A stretch of 64,000 nt of DNA from Megalonaias nervosa (taxonomy: Eukaryota; Mollusca; Bivalvia; Unionida; Unionidae), in NCBI GenBank assembly GCA_016617855.1, contig JAECUM010001899.1:62001-126000 (forward strand), written 5' to 3'. Below the pieces are notes generated by a model, which saw only the letters and a program-made list of their open reading frames with translations, was not told the origin of the DNA and searched no databases. A program made the position numbers and the translations under genes. The stretch's first letter is position 1. Every line of letters starts with the position of its first letter. This document shows, piece by piece, positions 1 through 12,200 of the stretch.

Positions 1-1777
1 TTAGTTCTTTTGAAGATAAAGGTAAGAATGATAATAAACTGAAATTAAAATCTTCTCCTGTAACTTTGTCTTTGTCTACAGTTATATGCACTTTTCGAGA
101 AATGAGTTATGATGGATGCATATGCACATTGGTCATTAATTTTTTAAAAACGGGTCATAAGCTAAATCTAATAAGCTATATTTTGTACTAACAAGTAAGC
201 CATTTTATTATAATACCATAACTTTCCCCAAATCTGATTAATTTTGCTTTCAAGACAAAATCTCTCCCCCAATCAAAATCATGATAAATATAAGAAAACC
301 TCTAGGAATGCTAAAGCTAGTTCTTTTGTCGCATTTTCCCTGTAAATCTGAGTTTTCTACGTACTACTGTTGTTACTCTAAAACACTGTTTTATACTGGA
401 GCATATATTACAACGGTGGCACAGGGAGTAGTAGACTTGTGTGAAGGTGTGAAGTGCGACAAATCTTAACTCTGGTAGTTTGGGAGCCAAATATTTTTGG
501 ATGACGTCACCAACATTTGTATGTGGGAACCATATATTTATGGCACAGGACAGTGTCATCTTCTGATGTCCAGTCTTGGCCAACTACTAACAATGTGTTA
601 ATAATTAGCAGGGAAATAGCACTTGTTCAAGTCCATAGCTCTGTATCAATGTAACAAACATCAGTGAAACAAATATTACAACAGACTTATTTGCCCAAGA
701 AAGCTGTTGTCAACACTATATGTTGATGTAAGCAATATGGTGGCTGTTAATTTATAGTTGCAGTCTCGCAGCTAACTCATAGCCAGTTGCTGCTGACATT
801 CTTATATATGTATGGAATAGTCCTAATACAATAAAGTTCGTTAGGGCTTTGTGTCAAGTGTAGAGGTATAAATAGCAACATGCAGAGTTTTCCAAACTTG
901 AGAATTAATTTTCAGCAGGAATATATGTGTTGATATGAAAAGTGCTCTGACATATCACGTGTTGACATGGCCATCCCATTCCATCCCATTCAGTAACAAC
1001 ATTAAGTTCCACTAAATCGAGCTTAAACTATAGTCTGAATATACCTCCCCGTTTATTGGTACCCACCCACCCCTTCCAATTTAAAAAACACAAGCACAAA
1101 TGAGATCAAAGATGCTCAGAACTTAATCAGTTCATTTATTGATTTATAATTTCAAACCTGATTATGCCCAGAGGGGGGGGGGGGCCTAACAGTTATCATC
1201 TGCATGTTTCACTTCAAATAAAGTTTTCAGTTTAAAAGAACACCATGCTTGTCAATCATTTCTGGTTCCTGGATAAGTCCATTTTCAGCGAAGGAGTATA
1301 TGCACAACTACATATGTACGCACATAGAAGGAAAATACTATGTTGTCTGCTTCCTATATTTACAATGTCGAATCACGCAAAAGAAAAGAATGACAACTAC
1401 AAATGTGCCTTTCCCGTGGATTTAACAAGCAGTGTAATTTCTTTATTCATGTAAGAAAAGAGATATAAAAGTTTGTTTATCAACGAGCCTGTCATGTACA
1501 GGGCCTTATCTTCTGTTGTGACATATACTGCATCGTCAAGAGAACTGTACTAGCTTGAAAGGGACCAACCATTTACTTTTCGAGGGTATCAGGTACTGAT
1601 ACTGAGTTATTCCATTTTCCTTTCCTTGCCTATTTGACTTTTTTTTAATTTTCTTTTTCTTTTTCGTTCTTTTTTGGAATAAAAAAACCCCAGAAAAAAC
1701 AACAAAAGCACAATATTCTTCTTGTACTATAAAGTTCATTTTGCTCTGCTTCTGTCTCAACAATGAAGCTGAAAAGG

Positions 1778-1838
<61 letters not shown>

Positions 1839-3208
1839 GATCCACTTCGTCGTTAACCCATTCTTATGACATCAGTGTGAACTGTTTGTGATATGGGAAT
1901 ATAATAATCACGACCTTCGCACAGGGGCTCGTATTGTTGCTTACAATTTAACTGTCAATCATAATATTATTTTATACTATGTGTATGACTGATAGTTAAA
2001 AATAAGCAATGATATGAGGCCCTGTGCATCAAGGTCATTGGTGGAACGGGACACAAGCAAGTTGTCACAGATGATAACGAATGAAAGAATGGACAGCTGT
2101 TTTGGACGAATATAATAAACAACTATATAAAGAATCTTTTTGTTTCTTACCAGTCCGATCGAGTTGGTCTTGGCATCTTGCAAGAGTTAGGTCACAGGCG
2201 CATTAACTCTCGAAGCAATAAATTCCATGTACACACTAAATCACGCGCCAAAAACACCGCACTATATCAGTCTCACCGGGCTTAAAATATCGCACTTTTT
2301 GCTGGCATCACCAGTTTACCATTATTACAAAATTATTCTTTTTAAATCACTAATAATACTAGTAGTTATTTTTATGAGTCGTATTTATAGGTATACGAAA
2401 TTACAGTGAGACTGCACAGAAGCGATATTCTGATTGGATGACAAACAATCAGAAGTCACACGCCTTCTGATTGGCTAAGCGTTTGCACACCAGTCTACAG
2501 CCCAAGGAAGACTGCAAATTTTGTGAACTATACACACGGAGTGTAACTCACTGTCAGACATTACCGACTTTGTGAGGACTATCACAATAACACATAGTTC
2601 ATCTAATATGATCATTCTCAACCATTTGCCGATGAATCATTTCGAGGACTGGTGTGTAAGTCCTCATAATGTAGGAAAGTCCTCGAGATGTTGGTGTGCA
2701 TTCAAACTTAGGTCCTCACAGTATAGCAAAACACACACACAAACACACACTGGTAATGTAAACAAATGCGTCCTTTAATCCTAAGATAATAAAATAATGT
2801 TGTTTCAGTTATGTCTTCCAGTTTATCGAAATAGTCTGAGGTGAGGAGTTCTTTCCTTTCCGCAAGATCTTCAGTTTCAACTAGCGTGCGTTCCCCTTGG
2901 TCAGTTAAATCCTGCTTGGATGTTAGATTTCTCCCCTGCACCCTATCGAGTGCGAAAATCAAACGGTCCTAGGAAAAGGTGATGTTACACTTTTAGTTTG
3001 TCATAAACGGCTTTAGTGTATGGTAATTTCTATATTTTTATTTATTTATTCGTTCAATTTTTTATTTGTAAAAATTCCATCAATATCTTAAAGATTCAGC
3101 AACCAAATTCAACCATTATAAGCAACGCTGAACCTTAAAATTACCTCCCCTTACTCCACTTACCGCCATATCGCAAGGCACTTTGGGAATACACGTGAAA
3201 TATACAAG
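1..3208. other. 5' flank of PA2G4; no gene recognised
   Basis: Frames are short and without recognisable domains. It contains a G run near 1171-1184, a (GA)n microsatellite at about 1786-1834, a palindromic MITE at 1920-2026, and inverted CCAAT motifs (GATTGG) near 2434 and 2469. Nothing else could be identified. Confidence 0.6.
1920..2026. mobile_element. Palindromic hAT-like MITE, copy 1 (107 bp)
   Basis: The ends are inverted repeats: left CACAGGGGCTCGTATTG, right (reverse complement) CACAGGGCCTCATATCA. The arms continue inwards with GTTGCTTACAAT-like sequence, making a near full-length hairpin. A second copy lies at 25584-25699. No target duplication is visible at this copy. Confidence 0.7.
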
Positions 3209-3217
3209 ATGGCTGAC
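3167..3217 (+). promoter_or_regulatory. Start-proximal E-box and YY1-like sites of PA2G4
   Basis: CACGTG, the canonical Myc/Max/USF E-box, lies at 3192-3197, eleven bases before the ATG. The start codon itself sits in CAAGATGGC, the YY1 site common at the 5' ends of housekeeping and ribosome-related animal genes. An inverted GCCATAT lies at about 3167-3173. There is no obvious TATA box. The motif matches are visible; their use is inference. Confidence 0.35.
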
Positions 3218-3290
3218 AAAGAAGAAGAACTTACACCGGCAACAGATATCGTTGTTACCAAGTATAAAATGGCTGGTGACATGGTGAACG
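3209..3290 (+). CDS. PA2G4: PA2G4 exon 1 (start codon, residues 1-27 plus one base)
   Basis: The ATG at 3209 has A at -3 and G at +4, a strong animal start context. The exon reads [20 protein letters not shown] and then MAGDMVN, matching the acidic N-terminus and VVTKYKMGGD block of the family. It ends AACG|GTACAA in phase 1, and the split Gly codon is completed by exon 2. Only the coding part can be placed; any 5'UTR extends upstream without a visible boundary. Confidence 0.95.
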
Positions 3291-6200
3291 GTACAAAATT
3301 GAAATATTGTATAGTGTTCTATAAACTGGAAAATTAAAAAACCCACCCATTTTTCGTAGAACTTAATAACAGCCACTCATATGCCTCCCACGTGTGAATC
3401 CTGAATTTCACAACAGGGTCTCAGGATATTGGCATCATACAAACGGTTCATTTAGTCCACTCATTTAAAAATTATATGGAAACTAATTTAAGTAAAATAA
3501 GGATTTAAAATGTAAATGGCAACTTGTAATATTATTAAGATCTGTTGGACAATATGGTTGATAAGCTACCAAATCTGTCCCCCCCCCCCTCCGGTTGCCT
3601 GTTATGTCTGCAAGTTGGAGCAGATTGCAGATTTATCAGCTGGCAGATATAAAGTGCCAGTTTGGTTTTCCCCTACCTAGTAATAAATTTTTAATGAATT
3701 CAGCATGAAAATTCAAGATCCAGGCTAACATAATATAACTAAAATTTGAACAATAAGATAAAATATGGGATATTTTGAATTGTGTTTATTCTGTAGATAA
3801 CTTTGCATTCCGTTTTTACCTTTGCATATTAAAATCATATTGCAGTTAAAGTTATCCAAAAAAATGTATGTGATAATACATGTATATACGTAAGGAAAAA
3901 TAAAGGGTTTAGATTCATGTATATTCAGAAGAGCAAAGATATATACAGTAGTCCCCCTCTTATACGGCCACCCCTTCTGCACCGGGAGAGTGGCCTTATG
4001 AGACGGGTGGCCTTACCAGAGGGGGACTAAATTTTTTGTGAGAAGTATATGTGATGTACGTAGTAAGAAAGTTACATTCTTCAAAGCATTTAAGATCTTC
4101 GTTTAAAAGTAAGATTAATTATTAAAAGGTTCTTCTTGTTATAATAATAGACTGATTTCAACTGCATTAATAGTTCTTATTCTTGGATAAGCGTGATATG
4201 TGAGCTGGTGTTGTTGTCATGCACATTGCAAAACCATTCAAAAACATCGTTTAAATCTTGGTACATACATAATTCTCTTTCTATTTGTTCCATTTTCCCA
4301 CTGCTGCTGAATAACCTCCTTATCGGTTACGATGTCATCTATTCAAGTGTTTTCAACATAAAATTGTTTTATTCGAGTCTTTTGTACCTAAAATTGTTCA
4401 GGAAGTCCCCCCTCCCCACCTCACCCGATGTCGTCTAGTAGAATAACCAACTTTTTTCTAAAATAATCGTCTCCATTTACGTGATGACATGTTAATGTTT
4501 GGTAATGATTTATTCAAATGTTGCTAACTGTATGTGATTTAATTATGCAGGCGAAACTTTTGTAGTGCGGACGAAATGCCTTCTTCGTAAAGGAAGCGAT
4601 AAATGTGTTGTCACGTGATTTTTCGGTCTTTGTCTGGTATCCTGTTTTGTTCAAGTTCAGTTTCTCTCTGTGTCTGCACAAAATCTATTTTTAGCCTACG
4701 ATGACCTTGCTATGATCTTGACAATTACGTCCGGTTGTAATCATCAATGTTGCCAACTACAAGACTGATAAAACAATTTTTCTGCATTTAAACAAAATGC
4801 CATGTGTTTTTAAAGGTAGCGATCTTGTCACATGATTCATTAGTTGCAGTCTGGTACCCTACTTTGTTTACATTTCTTTACACTAAGTGAGAGAAGCCAA
4901 AATGGCTTCGATATGTACGCCAATTTGACATCATGGCCGTTAGGATTTGTAAACTTGATAATTATTGTCAGTAATAATAGCCACTAATTATGAAAGTGAA
5001 CAAGCTCAACATCCTACTAAGGGAAGCTATAAAGGCTATCAAACTATTTTCCCGCTGACTTGTGTATTGTACATTAATACCGCCACTTCTCAGCGGTTAC
5101 TACTGTTCAATAATTGTAATCTTAACAATTATCAGAACGACTAAACCGGACATCTCATGATAACACAGCAGTAAGGCTAATCAGATTACGTGTACTTAAC
5201 TTTTTGTATGGATTAAAATTTGAGTCTTTCTCGGCTTTATGGAATAATTGTGGCTTCTCGTGAGGCATAAATGATATATTAACCTTAGTGGTACATGTAC
5301 TTTAGTCAACACTTCTTTCAGTAACGAAAACCTGACATCAGGAAACAAATCGGATTACTTAACACACATTATGAATAAAATACTGGTTCTGGATACATAT
5401 TACAAAATAAAATGCAGCTGCTTGTGAGGGGTAAATTCTATATTTTTGCACTAATATGCTGGCCGCTGGTCACGTTAGTGGGGTGGCCTTTTGTGAGGGG
5501 TACTTTTGAACACAGACTCATCGGTGCCGACGGATTCTGGCCTTAAGGAGCGGGTGGCCGCTGGTCAGGGGGGCCGTTCAAGAGGCAGACTACTGTATAG
5601 GCGAATAAATGAATAGATGGAGAAGGGTTTTGGAAATAGCAGGAGCTTTTTTTTTTTAATAGAGAGAGAGATATTTAGGTAAAATATTAGATACAAGTCT
5701 CTTTCTAACAATGCAGTGGTAAAAAAATCTGATTGCCCAATGCCCAGGGCCCCTCAAAGTTCAGATCGTGCCCCTTCTGTATTCTAAGTGAGGTTCCAGT
5801 CAGGCTTGTCGAAAAGAAAAACGTTATTTGTTGAGAAAACTTCACTGCGATGATGAAATATGAAAATTTATTTTCAAGATGTTGGGAGACTAGTAATTAT
5901 TAAGGGATCAAAAATGTTGTTGTCTTAGCTTTTGAGTAATTGGTTAGAAACGGATTGTCCTTTGGCTGAGTTGTGAAAGAAAGGAAATCCCGACAAAAAA
6001 TTGTGAGAAATCCATTTTTTTTTTTATTGTCTTGTGTAAGTGCTGTTGCATTGTTCAAGATGTTTCAAGTTAAAAGTTCAATGAAAATATTTCATCTGTC
6101 CCTTGCACACTTACCCTTGTATAATGAAACACTGGTTAAAAATAATAAGTGGCACTTATGAACAACAGAAATAAAAAATATAAATAAAAATAAATAAATA

Positions 6201-9200
6201 AAAAAAGTATAAATAGAAACTGTAAATATGCTTCAGATGCTAATGAACATAAACAATGTTGATAAAAAAATAAATAAATTTTAAAATAAAAAGGACATTA
6301 TAAAAAGGACATTATTAGAGAAGTTAGACAATGGCTGGCCTCAACCTGGAGGAAAACATTGCTTTACATGAAATATTTATTGAGAGCCAAATAAACATAA
6401 GTCAGTTTAACATGATTTTGTTTTTGTTTTTATCTTTTTATTATTTGAAGTGTAACCATCACAATGTTTTGAAATAAATACTGCAAAAGGGGCAATTTTG
6501 GGTATACAGAAAATGTAATCTAGGCCTGTGGAATTTGAGTTGGGGCTGGTGATTTATTTTTTGTAACCATCCTTGGGCCTATGTCTTAAAAAAATTTTCT
6601 ATGAGCACTGTAATGGGTTCGTTTAGTTTAACAGTTGGTAAAACTGTAATTGACAATTTCAGCAGAGTACTTGGGCCTATTTTTAGTATCAAGTCTGCAA
6701 TGTGCAAAAATGAAATGGGCTTCATTTGTGACATGTTCTGGACTGACAGGCAAAATAGGAAAAAGTCCTTCATAATTGATACTCGATGTTAATTGTTCAA
6801 TTTAGAGCTTTTGTTGCATGTAGAAAATGCATGTAAATAGTTTTTCATTATGGAAATCAGCATATTATCAGCCAGTGCAAAAGTTTTAACTATTTTCTCA
6901 GGATAAACAGTTGGCAGATTTTTTAAATTATAGCAGACATCTGCATTTTCCAATATTACCACAAGATTTATTAGTCATGTTATTTTTATGTCATGTTATT
7001 TTTATGTCATGTTTATTTTTATGTCATGTTATAAGATGACCCTTACTCTGCACTGCATTTTGAAAAAAATTTGAATTTTAAGCAGGTGTATGAAGTAGTT
7101 GATCTTTATCAATGATAGGAACCACTTCGGTGGCCTAAGTGATTGGAGTGTCCACCTTCGATGCGGGAGGTTGCGGGTTCGAACCCTCCATCAAATCGTA
7201 CCAGGGACTTTTTAAAACAGTTGTAGCAGCTGCCTCGCTTATCACTCAGTTCTTAGAAGTTAGTGTTAGGACTGGTCGGCCTGGTGTCAGGATAATGTGA
7301 ATGGGTGGGACATGATGCTACATGTCTGTGGCATGATGTCCCAGTGCTGGACATCACTACAAACTGCCACATTGCAGACATCATGGCGATATGACTAAAA
7401 AAATTGTTAAAGCTATGTTAAAAATTCAAAGCACATATTTATCAGTGATTGGTGCCCAAGCTAATCAGAATAAGACAATATAGCTTATAATAAATGTTTA
7501 CTTCCTTCAGGAATTCTTTAATACAAGACATGCTCACTGTATCAGAGATCTCCCTAATGTCATGCACATTGTAATATTGATCATGCGTATAAATTCTTGT
7601 ATGATTTTCAAATTGGGTGAGGAGTTCATGATAAGAGTTGTGGAAGATGGAAGGGTTTGTCTCCAATTTTTCTCCATCGTGTGACGCAAAAAGTACTTTT
7701 GGTTGTTGAAGTAGCCAGGGAGGTGTTTCGGAGACATATGTTTTCTGAATTTTTGAAAGATCAGTTTTGTTGCTGTCAAGGCTGGATGATATTCGAAAGC
7801 CAAAGGATGGTGTGGTGTTTGGTTTCTTTTCGTATAAGGGTTTGTATTTGGGTTGAAATATACAGCCGAAAAAGCAGGGTTCAGAGGGTCTGATCTTAAT
7901 TTGAGAGCATACTGTGCGGAAAGCATTTCTCTATAATGTGATAAAGGTGGTTCGTTTGCTTCAACGAGAAGGCTTTCACACGGGGATGTCTTAAATGCTC
8001 CTAGAGCGAGTCTTATTCCTTGATGATGAATTGGGTCAAGCATCTTCAAATATGACTTCCTAGCTGACCCATAAACATATCGTATGTAAATGGAACAAAA
8101 GGTAATCACTCGATGTAGAGTGACACTCACAGCAGTGGCTTGCAAATTTGTGTTTAAAGGGATGATGCTATGAGGGGCTCTATTATTCACAGCAGTAGAA
8201 CTCCTCCTGAGGCCCTGTCAACATTCTGAAAGTAGATGTTAAACAGGGAGTAGTTTTTAAGTGTGATGTTATCCATATCTTTTAGAAAAGTTTCCTGAAG
8301 GCATAGTATTGCAGGATCATATTCGTTTAAAAGCAGAAGAATATCATTGTAATTGGCTTTGAATCTCGACAGTTTCATTGTATGATGGTGTTCTTCATTA
8401 TAAGTTTAAAAATGGAGATTGTGAAGCTAGGTTAGACTTTTCATGGAGACAATCTGTGTGGTTATTTCTCTGGAGGAAGTACGGGGATGATAATTTTGTT
8501 GGTCGGTCTGGAGCTACTTTGAGAACATGGAGCAGTTTCTTCTGCATCCATGCTCTCAATGTCTCCAGACCTATTATAGAGTTTGATGAGGTCATCTGAC
8601 CCTTTTTGCTGCCTTTTTCCTTGAGGTCTGTTTTTATTCTTTGGTGATTTCGGTGGTGGGGTATTATTAAAAGTTGTTTGGGTAGATGCCGTGTTTTTTT
8701 TTTGTGCTTGGTAATGGGGTATGTTAGAGCTTGATGTTGACTCGGGTGGATCTGTCTGTGTTTGAGTGTCCTTTGTTGCTTTAGGATTGTTTTTCACTAC
8801 AGTGGAGAAGGATGGGCCAGGAAGGGATGTTTTTGCCTGTACAAGTTTTCTGGCCTTTTGATAGGGAATGTTAGCTGTGTATTTTACCCTCTGTATTTCT
8901 TTCCCCTGTTTCCAGGTATCACAATCCTTGGAACTGGCGTGGTGCTCCTTTCCACAGTTGACACAATGCGGAGTTGCTCTACACTCAGATTCCTGATGAG
9001 AATGGTCTCTGCATCAGCCACATATTTGGCTTTTTGAGCATCGGTCTTTGCGATGGCCATATTTCTGACATTTATAGCATCAAAGTGGGTTAGGTATGTA
9101 AATCTCAACCTTCACTTGCAAAAAGCCAACTTTGACCACGCTGGGTACTGTTGGTTTGTTGAAGGTGAATACAAATGTGTTGGTGTCCTGCAGATTGCTG

Positions 9201-12200
9201 TTACATTTAATTCGTATTCTGCGAACCACAGTGACACCTTTGTTTTTCATCCCTTCAGTGATATCTGTGTCACTTACTCCAGCAAAGTCCCGACAGTGAA
9301 TCACGCCTTTGGACGAATTGAGTGTTGTGTGAGCAAAGGCAGTCACCAGAGTATCGAAGAATGTTTTCATTTTCTGGATATTCTCTGTCTGACCCCGTCA
9401 CTCAACATTCAACAAGTAGGCAGCCCAATTTCAACTTCTTAACACTTTTTGGTGTACCAATCAATCCCGTAATTGTTTTTTCAATAACAAATGGAGAGAA
9501 TGAGGCAAGCGGTTTTGAATCATCCTTAGACTGTATAACCATGAAGCATGGAAATGAATCCACACTACATGGTTCATCGTCTGAGTCAGATCCAGTTTTG
9601 GTACATTTGAGTTGATTTTGGGGGGGAAATATCCATGTTGGTTGTCTAAAATTCAGCACCCGTGCTCCCCACCCACCAAGGAGCCCAACAAGGGGACACT
9701 TTTCAAGTGCCAGGGATACACAGATGTTATACTCAGTAGGTAAAATTACCTCCCAATTGACCCGTTGAGCCACGGCCTTCTAGGAAGTCTTCTAAGACTT
9801 GTGAAAGGGAAAGTTAAAGGGATGGAATGTAGGGGCAACAGTGGTATCAAGAGAGATACAACGAGAAAGATAAAGAAAGTGAGCAAGTAAATAAAGACCT
9901 CCTAGGGCTCGGCGTGACCAGCCGATTTGTCAAGACTGGGCCCATCCCGACCACCCGTCTAGAAGAAGTAGAGGCCAGAGTAGTGTATTGTATCGGAAAG
10001 CCTCTGCTCAACTACCAGGATCCTTTCTTCCTCCGACATGGGTCGCAACCCACGGAAAACAGGTTGCCTCTACTTAGTCGCCTCTTACAACATGTAGCGA
10101 GGCACGTCGGGCCAATTCTACAACCCCGGACCCGCAGGGGATGGCTTATCTGTAATGTGTTGGTCTATAATACTGCTACAAAAAGATTATAAGGAGACTT
10201 AAAAGTATGACTTTAAACTAACAGAAAAATGAACTAATAAGATTATTCATTGAATGGACAATGCATTTGTGTGATAATTGTGCATGTTGGTTTATTTGTA
10301 TTATTAGAGAGAGAGAGAGAGAGAGAATGTTGTGCAAGTTGCAATATCCTATTTCAAGCTGAAAAGTATGAGTCAGATGAAAATTTGTCAGTACATTTTT
10401 GACTCCCACATTTTTTTTTTTGGACCCCCCAAGTTCTGACACTAAGGGCATTTTTTTTGCCCTCAGTTTTACACCCCTGGGGGTTACACTCTTGTTGCCA
10501 TTATTTGGATTTTTAAATGCATTGATACCAAACTGCCACCAGTCTTAAATAGTCCAGAAAATTTTTTTAATGCTTTGTAGTGTTTAAATAAAACAGTTTA
10601 TTTGTAAAGCAAATTAATACCTCTGGTGTGTGCTACTTGGGGTACATTTATATGTTAATATTTGTTAAAAATTTATTAAGATTTTGAATAAGTAACCATT
10701 AAAGTTTTTATACAAATTTGAATACATTCCACAAAATTCAACCCTTTTTTAAAAAAATCTTGTATTAACTTAAATACATATAGTATAATGTTTATAAATT
10801 CCCCACATTTATTCCTTTGTGTTGTCATTAATTGGATTTGTAACATTTGAATTATTTTTCAGTAGTATTTATACCAAGATTTGAGAAGTTTATTGTTTGA
10901 CCAATACAAAAAAATTTGTGATATGTGCTATTCGTTTTGGCAAATTCTTTTCAGAAGATACTAGATGGCAATAAAATCAGTAGCTACCAACTCTTTAATG
11001 ATCTTAGTTTCTTGTGGGTGCAAAACATTGGGAGCTTTTTCAAGTCAATATTCCCCTCACTTGGCATGATTGCAAACTATTGCATAGGTTCCAGTCTGAG
11101 GAACAGGTTTTTATTTTTATTATTAACCATGTACATGTAAGGACCAGTTATTTGTAACCAGTCAAATCTGAAGAATACAAATAGTCCTGTTCTCCATTCA
11201 TAGGTCATGTGATTTGCTTTGTACCCCAAGTTTATCACTATTAATACAATTAAGCAGATGATCGTCATATGGTGGAGGGATGTAAAGCTTGGGCCTGTCA
11301 AGGAGCTGAGTATTAATAATTACCAGCGTCTATCGAGAACTTTAAAATAAAAATGCAGCATTTTTTGTCCGTGGGGACAAATCAGAGAACACTTCGGTAA
11401 TATGGTGGGGAAAAACCAAACGAGCAATTTGCTTGCAATATGGGATGGATCCAATATTTTTTTGAGGACTGTGTGCATCAGTTTCTCAGAATATGTAAGC
11501 TTTGCAGTAGTATCCAATCTAAGGTTTTGATTCCTTGCATGATCTTTATATTTGTCAAATTAATCTGTGTTCTGTGTGGAAGCTCAAAGTAAAACTATGA
11601 TGTAATTTAAGGCCTAACATAAAATTTGATACTCATAGACTGATTGAAAGTGATTTGGAACATTCATTGCTGTCCTTACTCGTGAATAACCTATTTTTGT
11701 TTGTTAAAGCTGTTTTCATGCATTTATAAGCACAAATAGTCAGGTAGATTCTTTAAGTTGTAGAAGCTATGTGATAAGTTTTGTTGTCCACACGTGCACA
11801 CCCACCCCCCACCCACCCCACCTGTAAAAATTAACATTTGTTTGATCCATGTAATTATTCCAATGCTTTGGTCTGTGAAGAAAACAGGAATTGTTTAAAC
11901 CCCATCCCTGCATGAAATATGTGCCATTGGTGTTGAAAATAGACTCTCTGAAGAATAGATGGAAACAGAGACTGAGGGTTGATGTGCTGTGCTTGGTGTC
12001 AATAGATGTATTTCACACAGGAAATCATAACAGCAAGCTTAATTAATGTGTAAATTTTTTTAATTTGTGTTGATTATTAATACACTTTTCTATCAACATT
12101 GTAATGACAATTACAAAACAATTGTTAAATATAACTTTAAAAAAGTCAAGCAACCATAGGACACATGTACTGGTCTATTACCGATATTTGTGCTTGTATA

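Larger units (their letters stand above)
7440..10145 (-). mobile_element. I/Nimb-like LINE with internal deletion and decayed ORFs
   Basis: Reading the minus strand: a GC-richer 5' region (10145 to about 9775), ORF1 with zinc knuckles (9773-8462), ORF2 endonuclease start (8398 to about 8085), then the post-RT region and a broken RNase H (about 8084-7442). The whole reverse transcriptase is missing. The gene order and RNase H place it with I/Nimb-type LINEs by recognition. The 3' end abuts the SINE at 7121-7434 tail-to-tail. Confidence 0.8.

Noticed and set aside
2227..2409. Inverted CAGTCTCAC / GTGAGACTG pair as a transposon
   Set aside because: The inner order of the matching motifs is not inverted as a terminal repeat would require; more likely chance or promoter-related.
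7121..7200. tRNA gene at the SINE head (and at 56136, 60406)
   Set aside because: Box A and box B are present, but the acceptor stem does not close and the sequence continues into a shared SINE body in every copy.
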